Positions 35,456 through 43,187 of a DNA stretch of 64,000 nt are shown here, in pieces. The notes under the pieces were generated by a model that saw nothing but the letters and a program-made list of their open reading frames with translations, was not told the origin of the DNA and searched no databases. This DNA is from an uncultured Bacteroidales bacterium (GTDB taxonomy: Bacteria; Bacteroidota; Bacteroidia; Bacteroidales; Paludibacteraceae): positions 1-64,000 of the forward strand of contig CACWZZ010000002.1 in assembly GCA_902765485.1 (NCBI GenBank), in the 5' to 3' direction. Position numbers and translations under genes: made by a program. The stretch's first letter is position 1. Each line of letters starts with the position of its first letter.

Positions 35456-35540
35456 CTGTCAGCTATCAGCCTTCAGAAGTCAGCTATCAGCCGTCAGATG
35501 TCAGATGTCAGCTATCAGCCTTCAGAAGTCAGATTTCAGT
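35456..35540. repeat. 7-bp array (TCAGAAG/TCAGCTA/TCAGATG words)
   Basis: About twelve units filling the whole gap between two convergent genes; the thiL stop (35536-35538 on the minus strand) lies in the array. Confidence 0.75.
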
Positions 35541-36588
35541 TTTCAAAGGCATTGAAGCCTTGCGCTTTGAGACCTATTTCTTCGCCGTTGCGACCGATGA
35601 GGTTGCAGCCGTATTCGGGTTTGGTAATATGCCCGATGATATAGAGGTCGTCGATCGGGATGAGCTTCTCGTAGTCGTTGATGGAGCAGGTGAAGAGCAG
35701 TTCGTAGTCTTCTCCGCCGTTGAGTGCACAAGTGACGATATTGAGGTTCATCTCCTCCGCCAGCGCGGCTGCTTCGTAGTCGATCGGCAGCTTGTCCTCA
35801 TAGACGCAGCACCCCACTCCTGATTGGGAGCAGATATGCAGTAACTCGGAGGAGAGCCCGTCGGAGACATCCATCATCGCGGTCGGCTTGACGCCCGCTT
35901 TGCGCAGGGCTTCGAGGATGTCACGCCGTGCTTCGGGTTTGAGTTGGCGCTCGAGGAGGTACTCTTTGCCCTCGAAAGCCCCCTCCGTCTCCCCCGTGGA
36001 GGGGGAGAGATTAGTGCCATAGTTGGTAGAACGATGCACCATAAGTTCGCGCTCCAAGAGCTGGAGACCCATGTACGCCGTGCCGAGGTTGCCGGAGACG
36101 CAGATGAGGTCGTTCAGCTTGGCACCGTTGCGATAGACGATGTCTTTGGCAGCCGCCACGCCGAGGCAAGTGATGGAGATCGTCAGTCCGGTCATAGAGG
36201 AGCAGGTGTCGCCTCCGACGAGATCGACGTTGTACCGCTCGCAGGCAAGGCGGATGCCGGAATAGAGTGCCTCGATGTCTTCTACCGAGAAGCGCTTGGA
36301 GATACCGAGCGAGACGGTAATCTGGGTCGGTGTGCCGTTCATGGCGTAGATGTCCGAGAAATTGACCACCGCCGCCTTGTATCCAAGGTGCTTGAGCGGC
36401 ACGTATTCCAAGTTAAAATGAATGCCTTCGAGCAGCATGTCGGTCGTCATGAGGACGCGCTTGGAGCCGAAGTCCATGACCGCGCAGTCGTCGCCCACGC
36501 CTTTTTTGGTGGAAGGCTGGACGTGTTTGAGATCCTTTGTCAGATGTTTGATGAGTCCGAACTCACCGTATTTGGAGATTTCAGTCAT
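35536..36588 (-). CDS. thiL: Thiamine-monophosphate kinase
   Basis: 350 aa. GVGDDCAVMDF near residue 32, MTTDMLLEGIHF, KAAVVNFSDIYAMNG, VGGDTCSS, MMDVSDGLSSEL and GGEDYELLFTC are the ThiL/PurM signatures. It makes thiamine diphosphate from thiamine phosphate with ATP. A palindromic element at 35976-36012 is read in frame as LSPSTGETEGAFEG in a variable loop before LERQLKPEAR. The C-terminus ends in a 7-bp array, and another 7-bp array abuts its start, so the gene is bracketed by repeats. Confidence 0.92.
   Translation of the reverse strand: MTEISKYGEFGLIKHLTKDLKHVQPSTKKGVGDDCAVMDFGSKRVLMTTDMLLEGIHFNLEYVPLKHLGYKAAVVNFSDIYAMNGTPTQITVSLGISKRFSVEDIEALYSGIRLACERYNVDLVGGDTCSSMTGLTISITCLGVAAAKDIVYRNGAKLNDLICVSGNLGTAYMGLQLLERELMVHRSTNYGTNLSPSTGETEGAFEGKEYLLERQLKPEARRDILEALRKAGVKPTAMMDVSDGLSSELLHICSQSGVGCCVYEDKLPIDYEAAALAEEMNLNIVTCALNGGEDYELLFTCSINDYEKLIPIDDLYIIGHITKPEYGCNLIGRNGEEIGLKAQGFNAFEN
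35976..36012. repeat. CCTCC/GGAGG palindromic element inside thiL
   Basis: CCCCCTCC...GGAGGGGGAG arms, in frame. Confidence 0.65.
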
Positions 36589-36591
36589 GAG

Positions 36592-36622
36592 AGTTGAAAG
36601 TTGAAAGTTGAAAGTTGAAAGT
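36592..36622. repeat. 7-bp array (TGAAAGT word)
   Basis: Four to five units filling the gap between thiL (start side) and the upstream minus-strand gene's stop. Confidence 0.7.
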
Positions 36623-38325
36623 TAACGCTGTTTTATGCCTCTTACATCGTAGATTTGTCCTTCGTACATCAGCCAGAGTTGGCCATTTCGGAGGAGTTTA
36701 GAACCCCTCTCCGTCTCTCCCCTCAAGGGAGAGAGGGTGTTTTCAATGCCGGTGGCTGTATTCTTGCGCGCAAGGCGGATGGATGCAATGCCACCGTCGC
36801 CGCTGCTTTGGGCGGAGACGACAGAGAGCATAAAAGGTTGCTGTTGCTCCACGACTAAGGTGTTGCCGGCTACTAGCAACTTGGTTTTGGAGCCAAAGGC
36901 TTCTCCGTTGATATAGAATTCCACTTCTCTTTCTTTACTCGCCATGGAGGTGAGGACGACGGTGTCACAGGCAGGGAGGAAGAGTTCAACGTGGGTCTTT
37001 CCCGCAATCTCACGGCTGTAGTCCTCGTCAGTCTTGGAGAAGCGCCATTTCTTGGTCGCATCCCACCCGTAAGCACTCTTGACCCAACTGCTCTCGGAGC
37101 CATCAAAGACGATCAGCGAGTCCGTGAAAGCGACAGGTGTTACGGGCTGAAAATCAGTAGTATAAGTAGCCGTTGAGCCGTTCAATGCCGTGATCGTAAT
37201 TTCATTCCCGTTTTGGCTCCAAGCGGCTCTTTCGGAGAGGATGTAACTCTCCACCTCGGGCACAGGATCGCCCTGCATATACCATCCTCGGATGATGTTT
37301 TCTCCCTCGTTGATAAAGGCATAATAGCCGTTGGAGAGCACCACTTCGTTGATCGCTTTGGCAGCCGAGTCCACGGGTTGCGGTTCCACTTGGGGCTCAC
37401 CGGGCGTAGTTGCGTTCCAGCGCGTGTATTGGTAGATCGGCGTGTCTTTTTTCGAATCGGAAGTGGTGTAGAAAACGGAGTCATTGAGCCAAGCAAGGGA
37501 CTCACCCTGTTCCTCCTTCACATATGCCGCGATCTGGACCGGAAGACGGGTGGCAGTAGTTGCGAGCGACTCATTATTCAGGCGCTCCCAGAGGAGAATA
37601 TAACTCTCATTCTTGATTGCCATCCATTTGCCGTCCGGCGAGATGTCGCCGCCGTTAGCAAGTTTGAACTTGCTGCCGTTGCCCAGCGCACAGACCTCCG
37701 TAAGACGTTGTACACCGGAGCCATAGTCGGTGCGGAAAGGCAGTTTGTAAAGATGACACACGCCGTCCACCTTGTCCGCAATATAGAACATCTGCTCTAT
37801 ATTGTCGTACATGAGTGTCTCTGTGTTATGGGCATTGTTGTCGGGGTAGCCGAAACAGATGGTATTGACCGTGACGGTCTGGGAGCCGGAAGTGATAGCG
37901 GGTTCCTCGAAATAATAGATGTAGTATTGGTCGTTGAAAGCGAGATCGTTGTCTCCAATAGCCCCGACAAAGAGGTAGTTCTTGTTGTCATAAACACCGG
38001 TAGCGATGTCTTCCCAGTCGTCCCGTGAGTTATTGGGCGTCGTGAGGTTGAGGGTCATGGCGAGCGCGCCGGCAGGTGTGATGGCAATGATCTTGCGGTC
38101 CGAACCGGTGTTCTCGTCTCCGTGCGCCCAGAGGAAGCCGGGTGTGGTGCGCGAAGCAGCGAGCCCGCTGATCTCCTTCATGGTTTTCTTCAACTGAGTA
38201 CCGCATTGGGTGCGTGTGAAATCATTGTAGAGCGTCAGCGAGTTGCCATCGTAATTGATGCCGCTTGCCGCCCATACTCCGCCACTCATGATGATGGCGA
38301 TAAGAACCAAACTAATCTTTTTCAT
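36622..38325 (-). CDS. Secreted protein, possible beta-propeller, with T9SS-like short C-terminal motif
   Basis: 567 aa. A signal peptide (MKKISLVLIAIIMSGGVWA) starts at 38325; the longer open frame would cross the promoter. The body (GFLWAHGDENTGSDRKIIAITPAG, YLFVGAIGDNDLAFNDQ, YDNIEQMFYIADKVDG, LANGGDISPDGKWMAIKN) looks like a blade-repeat protein. It ends LRNGQLWLMYEGQIYDVRGIK, a variant of the tail shared by the next ten genes. A palindromic element at 36705-36745 encodes ENTLSPLRGETERG in the linker before the tail. First of eleven similar cargo genes. Confidence 0.72.
   Translation of the reverse strand: MKKISLVLIAIIMSGGVWAASGINYDGNSLTLYNDFTRTQCGTQLKKTMKEISGLAASRTTPGFLWAHGDENTGSDRKIIAITPAGALAMTLNLTTPNNSRDDWEDIATGVYDNKNYLFVGAIGDNDLAFNDQYYIYYFEEPAITSGSQTVTVNTICFGYPDNNAHNTETLMYDNIEQMFYIADKVDGVCHLYKLPFRTDYGSGVQRLTEVCALGNGSKFKLANGGDISPDGKWMAIKNESYILLWERLNNESLATTATRLPVQIAAYVKEEQGESLAWLNDSVFYTTSDSKKDTPIYQYTRWNATTPGEPQVEPQPVDSAAKAINEVVLSNGYYAFINEGENIIRGWYMQGDPVPEVESYILSERAAWSQNGNEITITALNGSTATYTTDFQPVTPVAFTDSLIVFDGSESSWVKSAYGWDATKKWRFSKTDEDYSREIAGKTHVELFLPACDTVVLTSMASKEREVEFYINGEAFGSKTKLLVAGNTLVVEQQQPFMLSVVSAQSSGDGGIASIRLARKNTATGIENTLSPLRGETERGSKLLRNGQLWLMYEGQIYDVRGIKQR
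36705..36745. repeat. CCTCC/GGAGG palindromic element in a cargo-gene linker
   Basis: CCCTCTCC...CTCAAGGGAGAGAGGG, in frame between passenger and C-terminal motif. Confidence 0.6.
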
Positions 38326-38348
38326 CGTGTCAGAAAAGAAATTGCGCA

Positions 38349-38380
38349 CAAAGATACTGCTTTTTTTGCACATACACAAA
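38349..38380 (-). promoter_or_regulatory. Promoter of the 36622-38325 gene
   Basis: Minus strand TTTG (38377-38380), 20 bp, TATCTTTG (38349-38356); exact consensus, 23 bp before the ATG. Confidence 0.75.
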
Positions 38381-38436
38381 AAAAGCGCACAAAAAATGCG
38401 CTTTTACTATTTACAATTCCCAAATTAAGCCAATTA

Positions 38437-38457
38437 GGTAGTCAGCCCTGCATGGCT
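38437..38457. repeat. Half copy of the CCATGCAGGG palindrome (module A)
   Basis: Only the loop and the right arm GCCCTGCATGGCT are present; the left arm is missing. Complete copies at 45788, 51897, 53516 and 56861. Confidence 0.6.
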
Positions 38458-38467
38458 TGGGGGGAGA

Positions 38468-38515
38468 CTAGTCTAACTAGTTTATCTAGTCTAACTAGTA
38501 CAACTAGTTTTTTAT
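38468..38515. repeat. 9-bp array (CTAGTTTAT/CTAGTCTAA words)
   Basis: Units CTAGTCTAA, CTAGTTTAT, CTAGTCTAA, CTAGTACAA, CTAGTTTTT, ending at the stop codon of the LRR gene on the minus strand. Contains self-complementary ACTAGT. A sister array lies at 51950-52014. Confidence 0.7.
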
Positions 38516-40782
38516 TGGACCTGTGCGCCTTGGGCGTTGTAGGTCTTGCCGTTGCGCTCGATGAGGAGTTGACCATCGCGAACGACCTTATTGGCTCTTC
38601 CCTTCAAGGAGGAGTCGGAGGTAGGCTGCTCGATGCCTTCCTTTGTGTCTTTAAAATATGCGATGAACGTTTGTGGCTCTGTAGAAGTAATAACCCTCGG
38701 GTTGTCGGTGTTACCGTCAGACCAATGGTCAAAAGCAAATCCGTCATTCGCTTCGGCATAAAGTACCGCCACAGAACTTGCGCAATCGCCGGAGAAAGTA
38801 ACCGTAACTTTTCCTTTTATTTCATCTTCGCTTATACCTTGGATAGCCACAACTCCGGTAAAATTAGTGAAATGGTTCCACTCCGCGCGATAGGATTCCA
38901 AAGCGGAGCAAGGAACAGTTATTACCGCTGTTGTCGGAACATAATCAAACGCATCCTTGGCAGTACGGGGCGCGGTGGCAGGGTAAGCAATAATAGAAGA
39001 TATTTTGTCATTATTAGCAAAAGCTTCTTTCCCTATAGAGTCAACTGCTTCACCAATAGAAAGTTTGCTGATTGGGAGTCCGATAAAAGTTCGTCTACCT
39101 ATGAATTTAACAGAATTAGGGATTTGCAGTTCTCCTATTTTCTTGGTGTAAGAGCCGCAATAAGCAAATGCTTCGTCCGGGATTGTATCTAAATCGCTCA
39201 ATATGATTCGTTCTGCTTGTACACACCAATAGAAAGCGTTTTTACCTATTTTCTTCACACCCTTGGGTAGATTGATAGCCCGCAGATTCACATTTTGTTG
39301 AAATGCTTCATCGCCTATACAGACCAACGTATTGGGAAATACAACCGTTTCCAAAGAATCGGCATGAGAGAAAGCCGCCTCTCCGATTGTTTCGACGCCG
39401 TCCAAGAAAATAACCGAGCGCAGGCTGTCACAATTCTGGAATGCTCCGGTTCCTATATTGGCAGCAGTAGTCAGTTCACGAACAGGCGCGCTAAAGAAAG
39501 CATAGTCCCCGATTTGCTCGACTGTTTGCGGCATAGTAACGTCAACAAGGGATTCACATTCATCAAAAGCATAGTCCCCGATGGTTTGTAACTGTTCGCC
39601 GAGATAGGCCTTTCCCATTTGCTCGCAGCCATAAAAAGCTGATTCTCCGATTGACTTGAGCGAACGACCGGCGATAAACTCTGTCAATGCCGTATCATAT
39701 CTAAAAGCCCTCGGATCGACATACTCCGCTCCATCCAAAAGGGTAACGGATGTTAGATTGTAACAATTCTCAAACGCACTCTCTCCAATAGATGCAGAGG
39801 TTGTCAAAGAAGCGATGCCGGTAGAATAAAATGCTTTGTTTCCAATTCGTTTGAGTGAAGACGGAAGTTCTACTTGTGCTAACTTATAGCAACTCTTAAA
39901 AGTCTCATCACTTATTTCTTCCACGCCGTCGTGTACTGTCAGCGTCTGTAAGTTATCAAGTGCGCCAAAGAACACTTCTGGTTCAAGCACTTTGACTCCG
40001 CCACCAAAAGTAATGTTTGTCAGCGGACAATACGCAAAAGCCCGTTTCCCAAGAGAGGTGACGGCATCCGGGATAACGATCTCGTTCATTTTATTTGACG
40101 CAAAAGCCCCTACTCCGATGGAATTAAGAGTTGAAGGCAATAAAACATCTGCAATATTGTTATCAGCAAATGCAGTACCTCCGATTTCGGTCAAACCTTC
40201 ATTAAGAGTAAGCGAGATCATGTTATTTGCCTGAAATGCACTAACTCCTATGTGCTCGACCGAAGCAGGAATATTAACCATCGCGAGTTGATTGCTGAAG
40301 AAACTGAAATCTCCGATAGCTTTCAAACTACTGTTAAGCATAATAAGAGAATTTAGTTGACAGTTGTAAAAAGCATAGTCTCCGATAGAGTCCACCGACG
40401 CAGGAATGTCGATCGATGTTATCGGTTCATCTTCCAAGATATGCGCACGCAACTTCTTCAAACCGGCAGGCAATGTAATAGATACCACTTGATTACTCAT
40501 CACACCCAATAAATCCGTTACTATATAGGTCTTTCCATTTTTACTGACTGTGTTCGGAATAACAATGTTTAAATCTGTGCTTAGCGTATAACTAATTACT
40601 TGGTATTCTGCCGTCATGTCGTCATCGTAACACCAACAAACAGCATTAAAACCATCACCGGAAATGTAAATAGCTGTTGATAAACGCCCCTCATCGGTTG
40701 GACCACTATAATCAATGCGTTCCGCCTGAACGGAGGTGATAGCCATAATGGCCGCTGCGATAAAAAGTAAAAGTTTTCTCAT
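38512..40782 (-). CDS. BspA-like leucine-rich-repeat surface protein with T9SS-like tail
   Basis: 756 aa; signal peptide MRKLLLFIAAAIMAITSVQA starting at 40782. About 20 LRR_5 repeats (for example LPSSLKRIGNKAFYSTGIASL, IGESAFYGCEQMGKAYLG), with a late non-LRR part (GKVTVTFSGDCASSVAVLYAEANDGFAFDHWSDG). It ends VRDGQLLIERNGKTYNAQG. BspA-like proteins bind host proteins or other bacteria. The linker PTSDSSLKGRANK is encoded by a palindromic element. The stop is followed directly by a 9-bp CTAGT array. Confidence 0.88.
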   Translation of the reverse strand: MRKLLLFIAAAIMAITSVQAERIDYSGPTDEGRLSTAIYISGDGFNAVCWCYDDDMTAEYQVISYTLSTDLNIVIPNTVSKNGKTYIVTDLLGVMSNQVVSITLPAGLKKLRAHILEDEPITSIDIPASVDSIGDYAFYNCQLNSLIMLNSSLKAIGDFSFFSNQLAMVNIPASVEHIGVSAFQANNMISLTLNEGLTEIGGTAFADNNIADVLLPSTLNSIGVGAFASNKMNEIVIPDAVTSLGKRAFAYCPLTNITFGGGVKVLEPEVFFGALDNLQTLTVHDGVEEISDETFKSCYKLAQVELPSSLKRIGNKAFYSTGIASLTTSASIGESAFENCYNLTSVTLLDGAEYVDPRAFRYDTALTEFIAGRSLKSIGESAFYGCEQMGKAYLGEQLQTIGDYAFDECESLVDVTMPQTVEQIGDYAFFSAPVRELTTAANIGTGAFQNCDSLRSVIFLDGVETIGEAAFSHADSLETVVFPNTLVCIGDEAFQQNVNLRAINLPKGVKKIGKNAFYWCVQAERIILSDLDTIPDEAFAYCGSYTKKIGELQIPNSVKFIGRRTFIGLPISKLSIGEAVDSIGKEAFANNDKISSIIAYPATAPRTAKDAFDYVPTTAVITVPCSALESYRAEWNHFTNFTGVVAIQGISEDEIKGKVTVTFSGDCASSVAVLYAEANDGFAFDHWSDGNTDNPRVITSTEPQTFIAYFKDTKEGIEQPTSDSSLKGRANKVVRDGQLLIERNGKTYNAQGAQVQ

Positions 40783-40798
40783 AATGTTTGTTGTTTTA

Positions 40799-40866
40799 AT
40801 GAGCCCAGGCTCGGTTAATATATGTTGTTTTTTTGTAACCCGGCGGAAAGCCAATCCCGCCGAGCT
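40799..40866 (-). promoter_or_regulatory. Two-hairpin 5' leader module (module C) of the LRR gene
   Basis: On the minus strand: a GGCGGGAT...CCGCC hairpin, about 25 nt, then a GAGCC...GGCTC hairpin, then AAACAACAAACATT-ATG. Nearly the same module precedes the genes starting at 41997 and, in part, 45389. Confidence 0.6.
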
Positions 40867-40870
40867 TAGA

Positions 40871-40909
40871 AGCCTATCCTAGATCCTTCCCTAAGAGGAA
40901 GGACTTTTG
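40871..40909. repeat. Intergenic hairpin module B
   Basis: AGCCTATCCTAGATCCTTCCCT...AGGAAGGAC then T-rich. Other copies at 45822, 53552 and 56906; each lies just beyond a cargo-gene stop, so a terminator role is likely. Confidence 0.6.
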
Positions 40910-40959
40910 CGCTTCCTGTTCCCAACACCCTTCCCTTCAGGGAGGGGGCGGGGGTAGGC

Positions 40960-41997
40960 TTATCTCACCTCAGCGCCTTGCGCGTTATAGGTCTTGCCGT
41001 CACGGAGGATGAGGAGGACGCCGTCTTTGATACATTTGAGGGCATTTGCGTCAACGGAAGTGTTGTCAAGAGCGGTGGCAGAAGCTTTAGCGGCTTTGAT
41101 TCGATCGAAGAAAGTTATCATCTCATCGGTATAATCCGCATTAACGCCATGAGGACCATTGTGAGAAAAGTATTCACAATCAACGCCTGCATTTCTTAAA
41201 TTATTATAAAAATTCCCGCTCACACACGAAGGATACACCGCATCTTCCGATCCATGGAAGAGAATAGCCGGTGCATCATTTGCGTCGACATAAGTATTCG
41301 CAGAGGCTAATGCCCATTTGTCAGGATTAGACGCCAACGAGCTACCGATAAAAGATTCAATAAATGGCACAATACTACCGGGAATGCTGCATCCTCCCTG
41401 GTCTCTCAATTCCAGCATGCCCGACCAAGAACACACCGCATCAACAGCACTGCTTTGGTTGATGTAGTTTCCAAGAGCGCCTTCGATATCCATAGTGACC
41501 GAACCAACGGTATATTCCGTGATTCCTCCCGTAACCCCCATCAAAGCCGCTAAATGCGCCCCTGAACTAAAACCGGAAACAGCGATAAAAGAAGTATCAA
41601 TACCCAAAGATTGAGCATTGCCGTGCAAGTAACGAACGACGGCTTTTATATCCTGTATCTGCGCGGGGAAGATGGCATCGGCAGAAGAACGGTGATTCGG
41701 AGTAACAAAAATATAGCCTGCCTCCAACGCCGCCACACCAACGGTATTCAAGTCTGCCGAACTTTTCAAATTATTCGAAGCCCACGCACTACCGTAAATA
41801 TGAATAATGACCGGATGAGTTGCTTTTTCATCATTCGGAAAATAGATGTCCAATTTGTGCCCGATGTGATTGTCTCCGACATAATCAATATTCGTCTGCG
41901 ACTGATAATCGGGAAGGCTACTATTGCCTCCGAAACCTTGTGCCATCACTCCCATGTATATGAGCATCAGAGCAATAAAGAGTGTAATTTTTCTCAT
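40960..41997 (-). CDS. Secreted alpha/beta hydrolase (esterase) with T9SS-like tail
   Basis: 345 aa from the ATG at 41997, signal peptide RKITLFIALMLIYMGVMAQ. BD-FAE/lipase-like order: oxyanion region HPVIIHIYGSAWAS, nucleophile elbow GFSSGAHLAAL, acid in LFHGSEDAVYPS, and His in NGPHGVNAD. Polysaccharide deacetylation is plausible but the substrate is unknown. It ends KDGVLLILRDGKTYNAQG. Paralogue of the next gene, with the same leader type. Confidence 0.82.
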   Translation of the reverse strand: MRKITLFIALMLIYMGVMAQGFGGNSSLPDYQSQTNIDYVGDNHIGHKLDIYFPNDEKATHPVIIHIYGSAWASNNLKSSADLNTVGVAALEAGYIFVTPNHRSSADAIFPAQIQDIKAVVRYLHGNAQSLGIDTSFIAVSGFSSGAHLAALMGVTGGITEYTVGSVTMDIEGALGNYINQSSAVDAVCSWSGMLELRDQGGCSIPGSIVPFIESFIGSSLASNPDKWALASANTYVDANDAPAILFHGSEDAVYPSCVSGNFYNNLRNAGVDCEYFSHNGPHGVNADYTDEMITFFDRIKAAKASATALDNTSVDANALKCIKDGVLLILRDGKTYNAQGAEVR

Positions 41998-42012
41998 AAT
42001 AGTTTGTTGTTT

Positions 42013-42086
42013 TAATGAGCCTTCGGCTCGGTTAATAGATGTTGTTTTCTTGTAACCCGGCGGGAAACCAATCCCGCCGAGCTTAA
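42013..42086 (-). promoter_or_regulatory. Two-hairpin 5' leader module (module C) of the esterase gene
   Basis: CGGCGGGA...TCCCGCCG and GAGCCTTCGGCTC hairpins, then ACAACAAACTATT-ATG, as at 40799-40866. Confidence 0.6.
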
Positions 42087-42149
42087 TGATAACCGCAAGC
42101 TCTGCTTGCAGCAATTGAGCTTTAGCTCGAAGCAATCATCAATTATCAC

Positions 42150-43154
42150 TTACTTCACTTCTGCGCCTTGTGCGTTATAGGTCTTGTCGTTGCGCTCGAT
42201 GAGGAGCAGGCCGTTGCGGATGACTTTGGAAGCCTCTCCCGACCTCCCCTGAAGGAAAGGAGATTCGATGGCTTGCGACTGCTTGGCGGCGCGGACACGA
42301 TGAACGAAATTTACCACCTTGGTTTGAAATTCATTTGGCAGTTGCTGCTCGGCGTGCCCTTTGTCGTGGGTATAGAACTCGCAATCCACACCTGCTGCCT
42401 GCAGGTTATTGTAGAAATTCTCAGCCACGCAATAAGGTACGACATTATCGCTTGTGCCGTGACTAATGAAGATCGGCGGAGCATCTTTGGTGATATAAGT
42501 ATTCGCGCTTGCCAACGCCCATTTGTCCGGACAATCGGCATACGAACAGCCTATCATTTGCTGAGATAATGCGGCTATCTGGTATTCGTCTTGATTACAC
42601 TCGCCTATATTCCGAAATTCCACACATCCGGAGAAGTCAATTACTGCGTCCACCGGGTAACTACCGGCTGCACCGTAAAAATCCCAGGTCTCGCTACCCA
42701 CCGTGTACGAATCGATGTTTTTTGTCAGACCCGCCATGGCAGCCAAATAACCGCCCATACTAAAACCAGATACAACCACAAACGTGGTGTCCAGCTTTCC
42801 CTTCTCAACACCATAGCTAAGGAATCCTCTTATCGCTGCCCTGATTTCGTTAATCGGAAGAGGAAATGTTGTGCTTCCATAAGGTGCGGGCATGGTATAA
42901 TTGATAGCCACAAAGGCATACCCTTCCTTATCAAATATACTTTTGAGAGGAGTACTACCCAAAGCACCTGTTCCGGTACCACCCACAGCCGGCAGCAGTA
43001 CAATAACCGGAGCAGGCATATACTTCTCGTCAGGTAAAGACACATCCGCCTTTATGTTCTTACCATCAACGTTAACAGACCATTGTATAGTCTCATAGGC
43101 GAACATCGGAACGCAGCAGAGGGCTGCAAAGAAAAAAGTAATGATTTTTCTCAT
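42150..43154 (-). CDS. Secreted alpha/beta hydrolase (esterase) with T9SS-like tail
   Basis: 334 aa with a signal peptide (MRKIITFFFAALCCVPMFA). Active-site frame: nucleophile GFSMGGYLAAMAG, acid in SHGTSDNVVPY, His in THDKGHAEQQ. Same fold and layout as the hydrolase at 40960. Ends IRNGLLLIERNDKTYNAQG. The linker FLQGRSGEASK is encoded by a diverged palindromic element at 42230-42262. Confidence 0.82.
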   Translation of the reverse strand: MRKIITFFFAALCCVPMFAYETIQWSVNVDGKNIKADVSLPDEKYMPAPVIVLLPAVGGTGTGALGSTPLKSIFDKEGYAFVAINYTMPAPYGSTTFPLPINEIRAAIRGFLSYGVEKGKLDTTFVVVSGFSMGGYLAAMAGLTKNIDSYTVGSETWDFYGAAGSYPVDAVIDFSGCVEFRNIGECNQDEYQIAALSQQMIGCSYADCPDKWALASANTYITKDAPPIFISHGTSDNVVPYCVAENFYNNLQAAGVDCEFYTHDKGHAEQQLPNEFQTKVVNFVHRVRAAKQSQAIESPFLQGRSGEASKVIRNGLLLIERNDKTYNAQGAEVK

Positions 43155-43187
43155 AATATTTTAGTTATTAGTATTCAGTAATCAGTT

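Noticed and set aside
37213-38028. 271-aa plus-strand ORF
   Set aside because: Shadow of the minus-strand cargo gene; composition typical of reversed codons.
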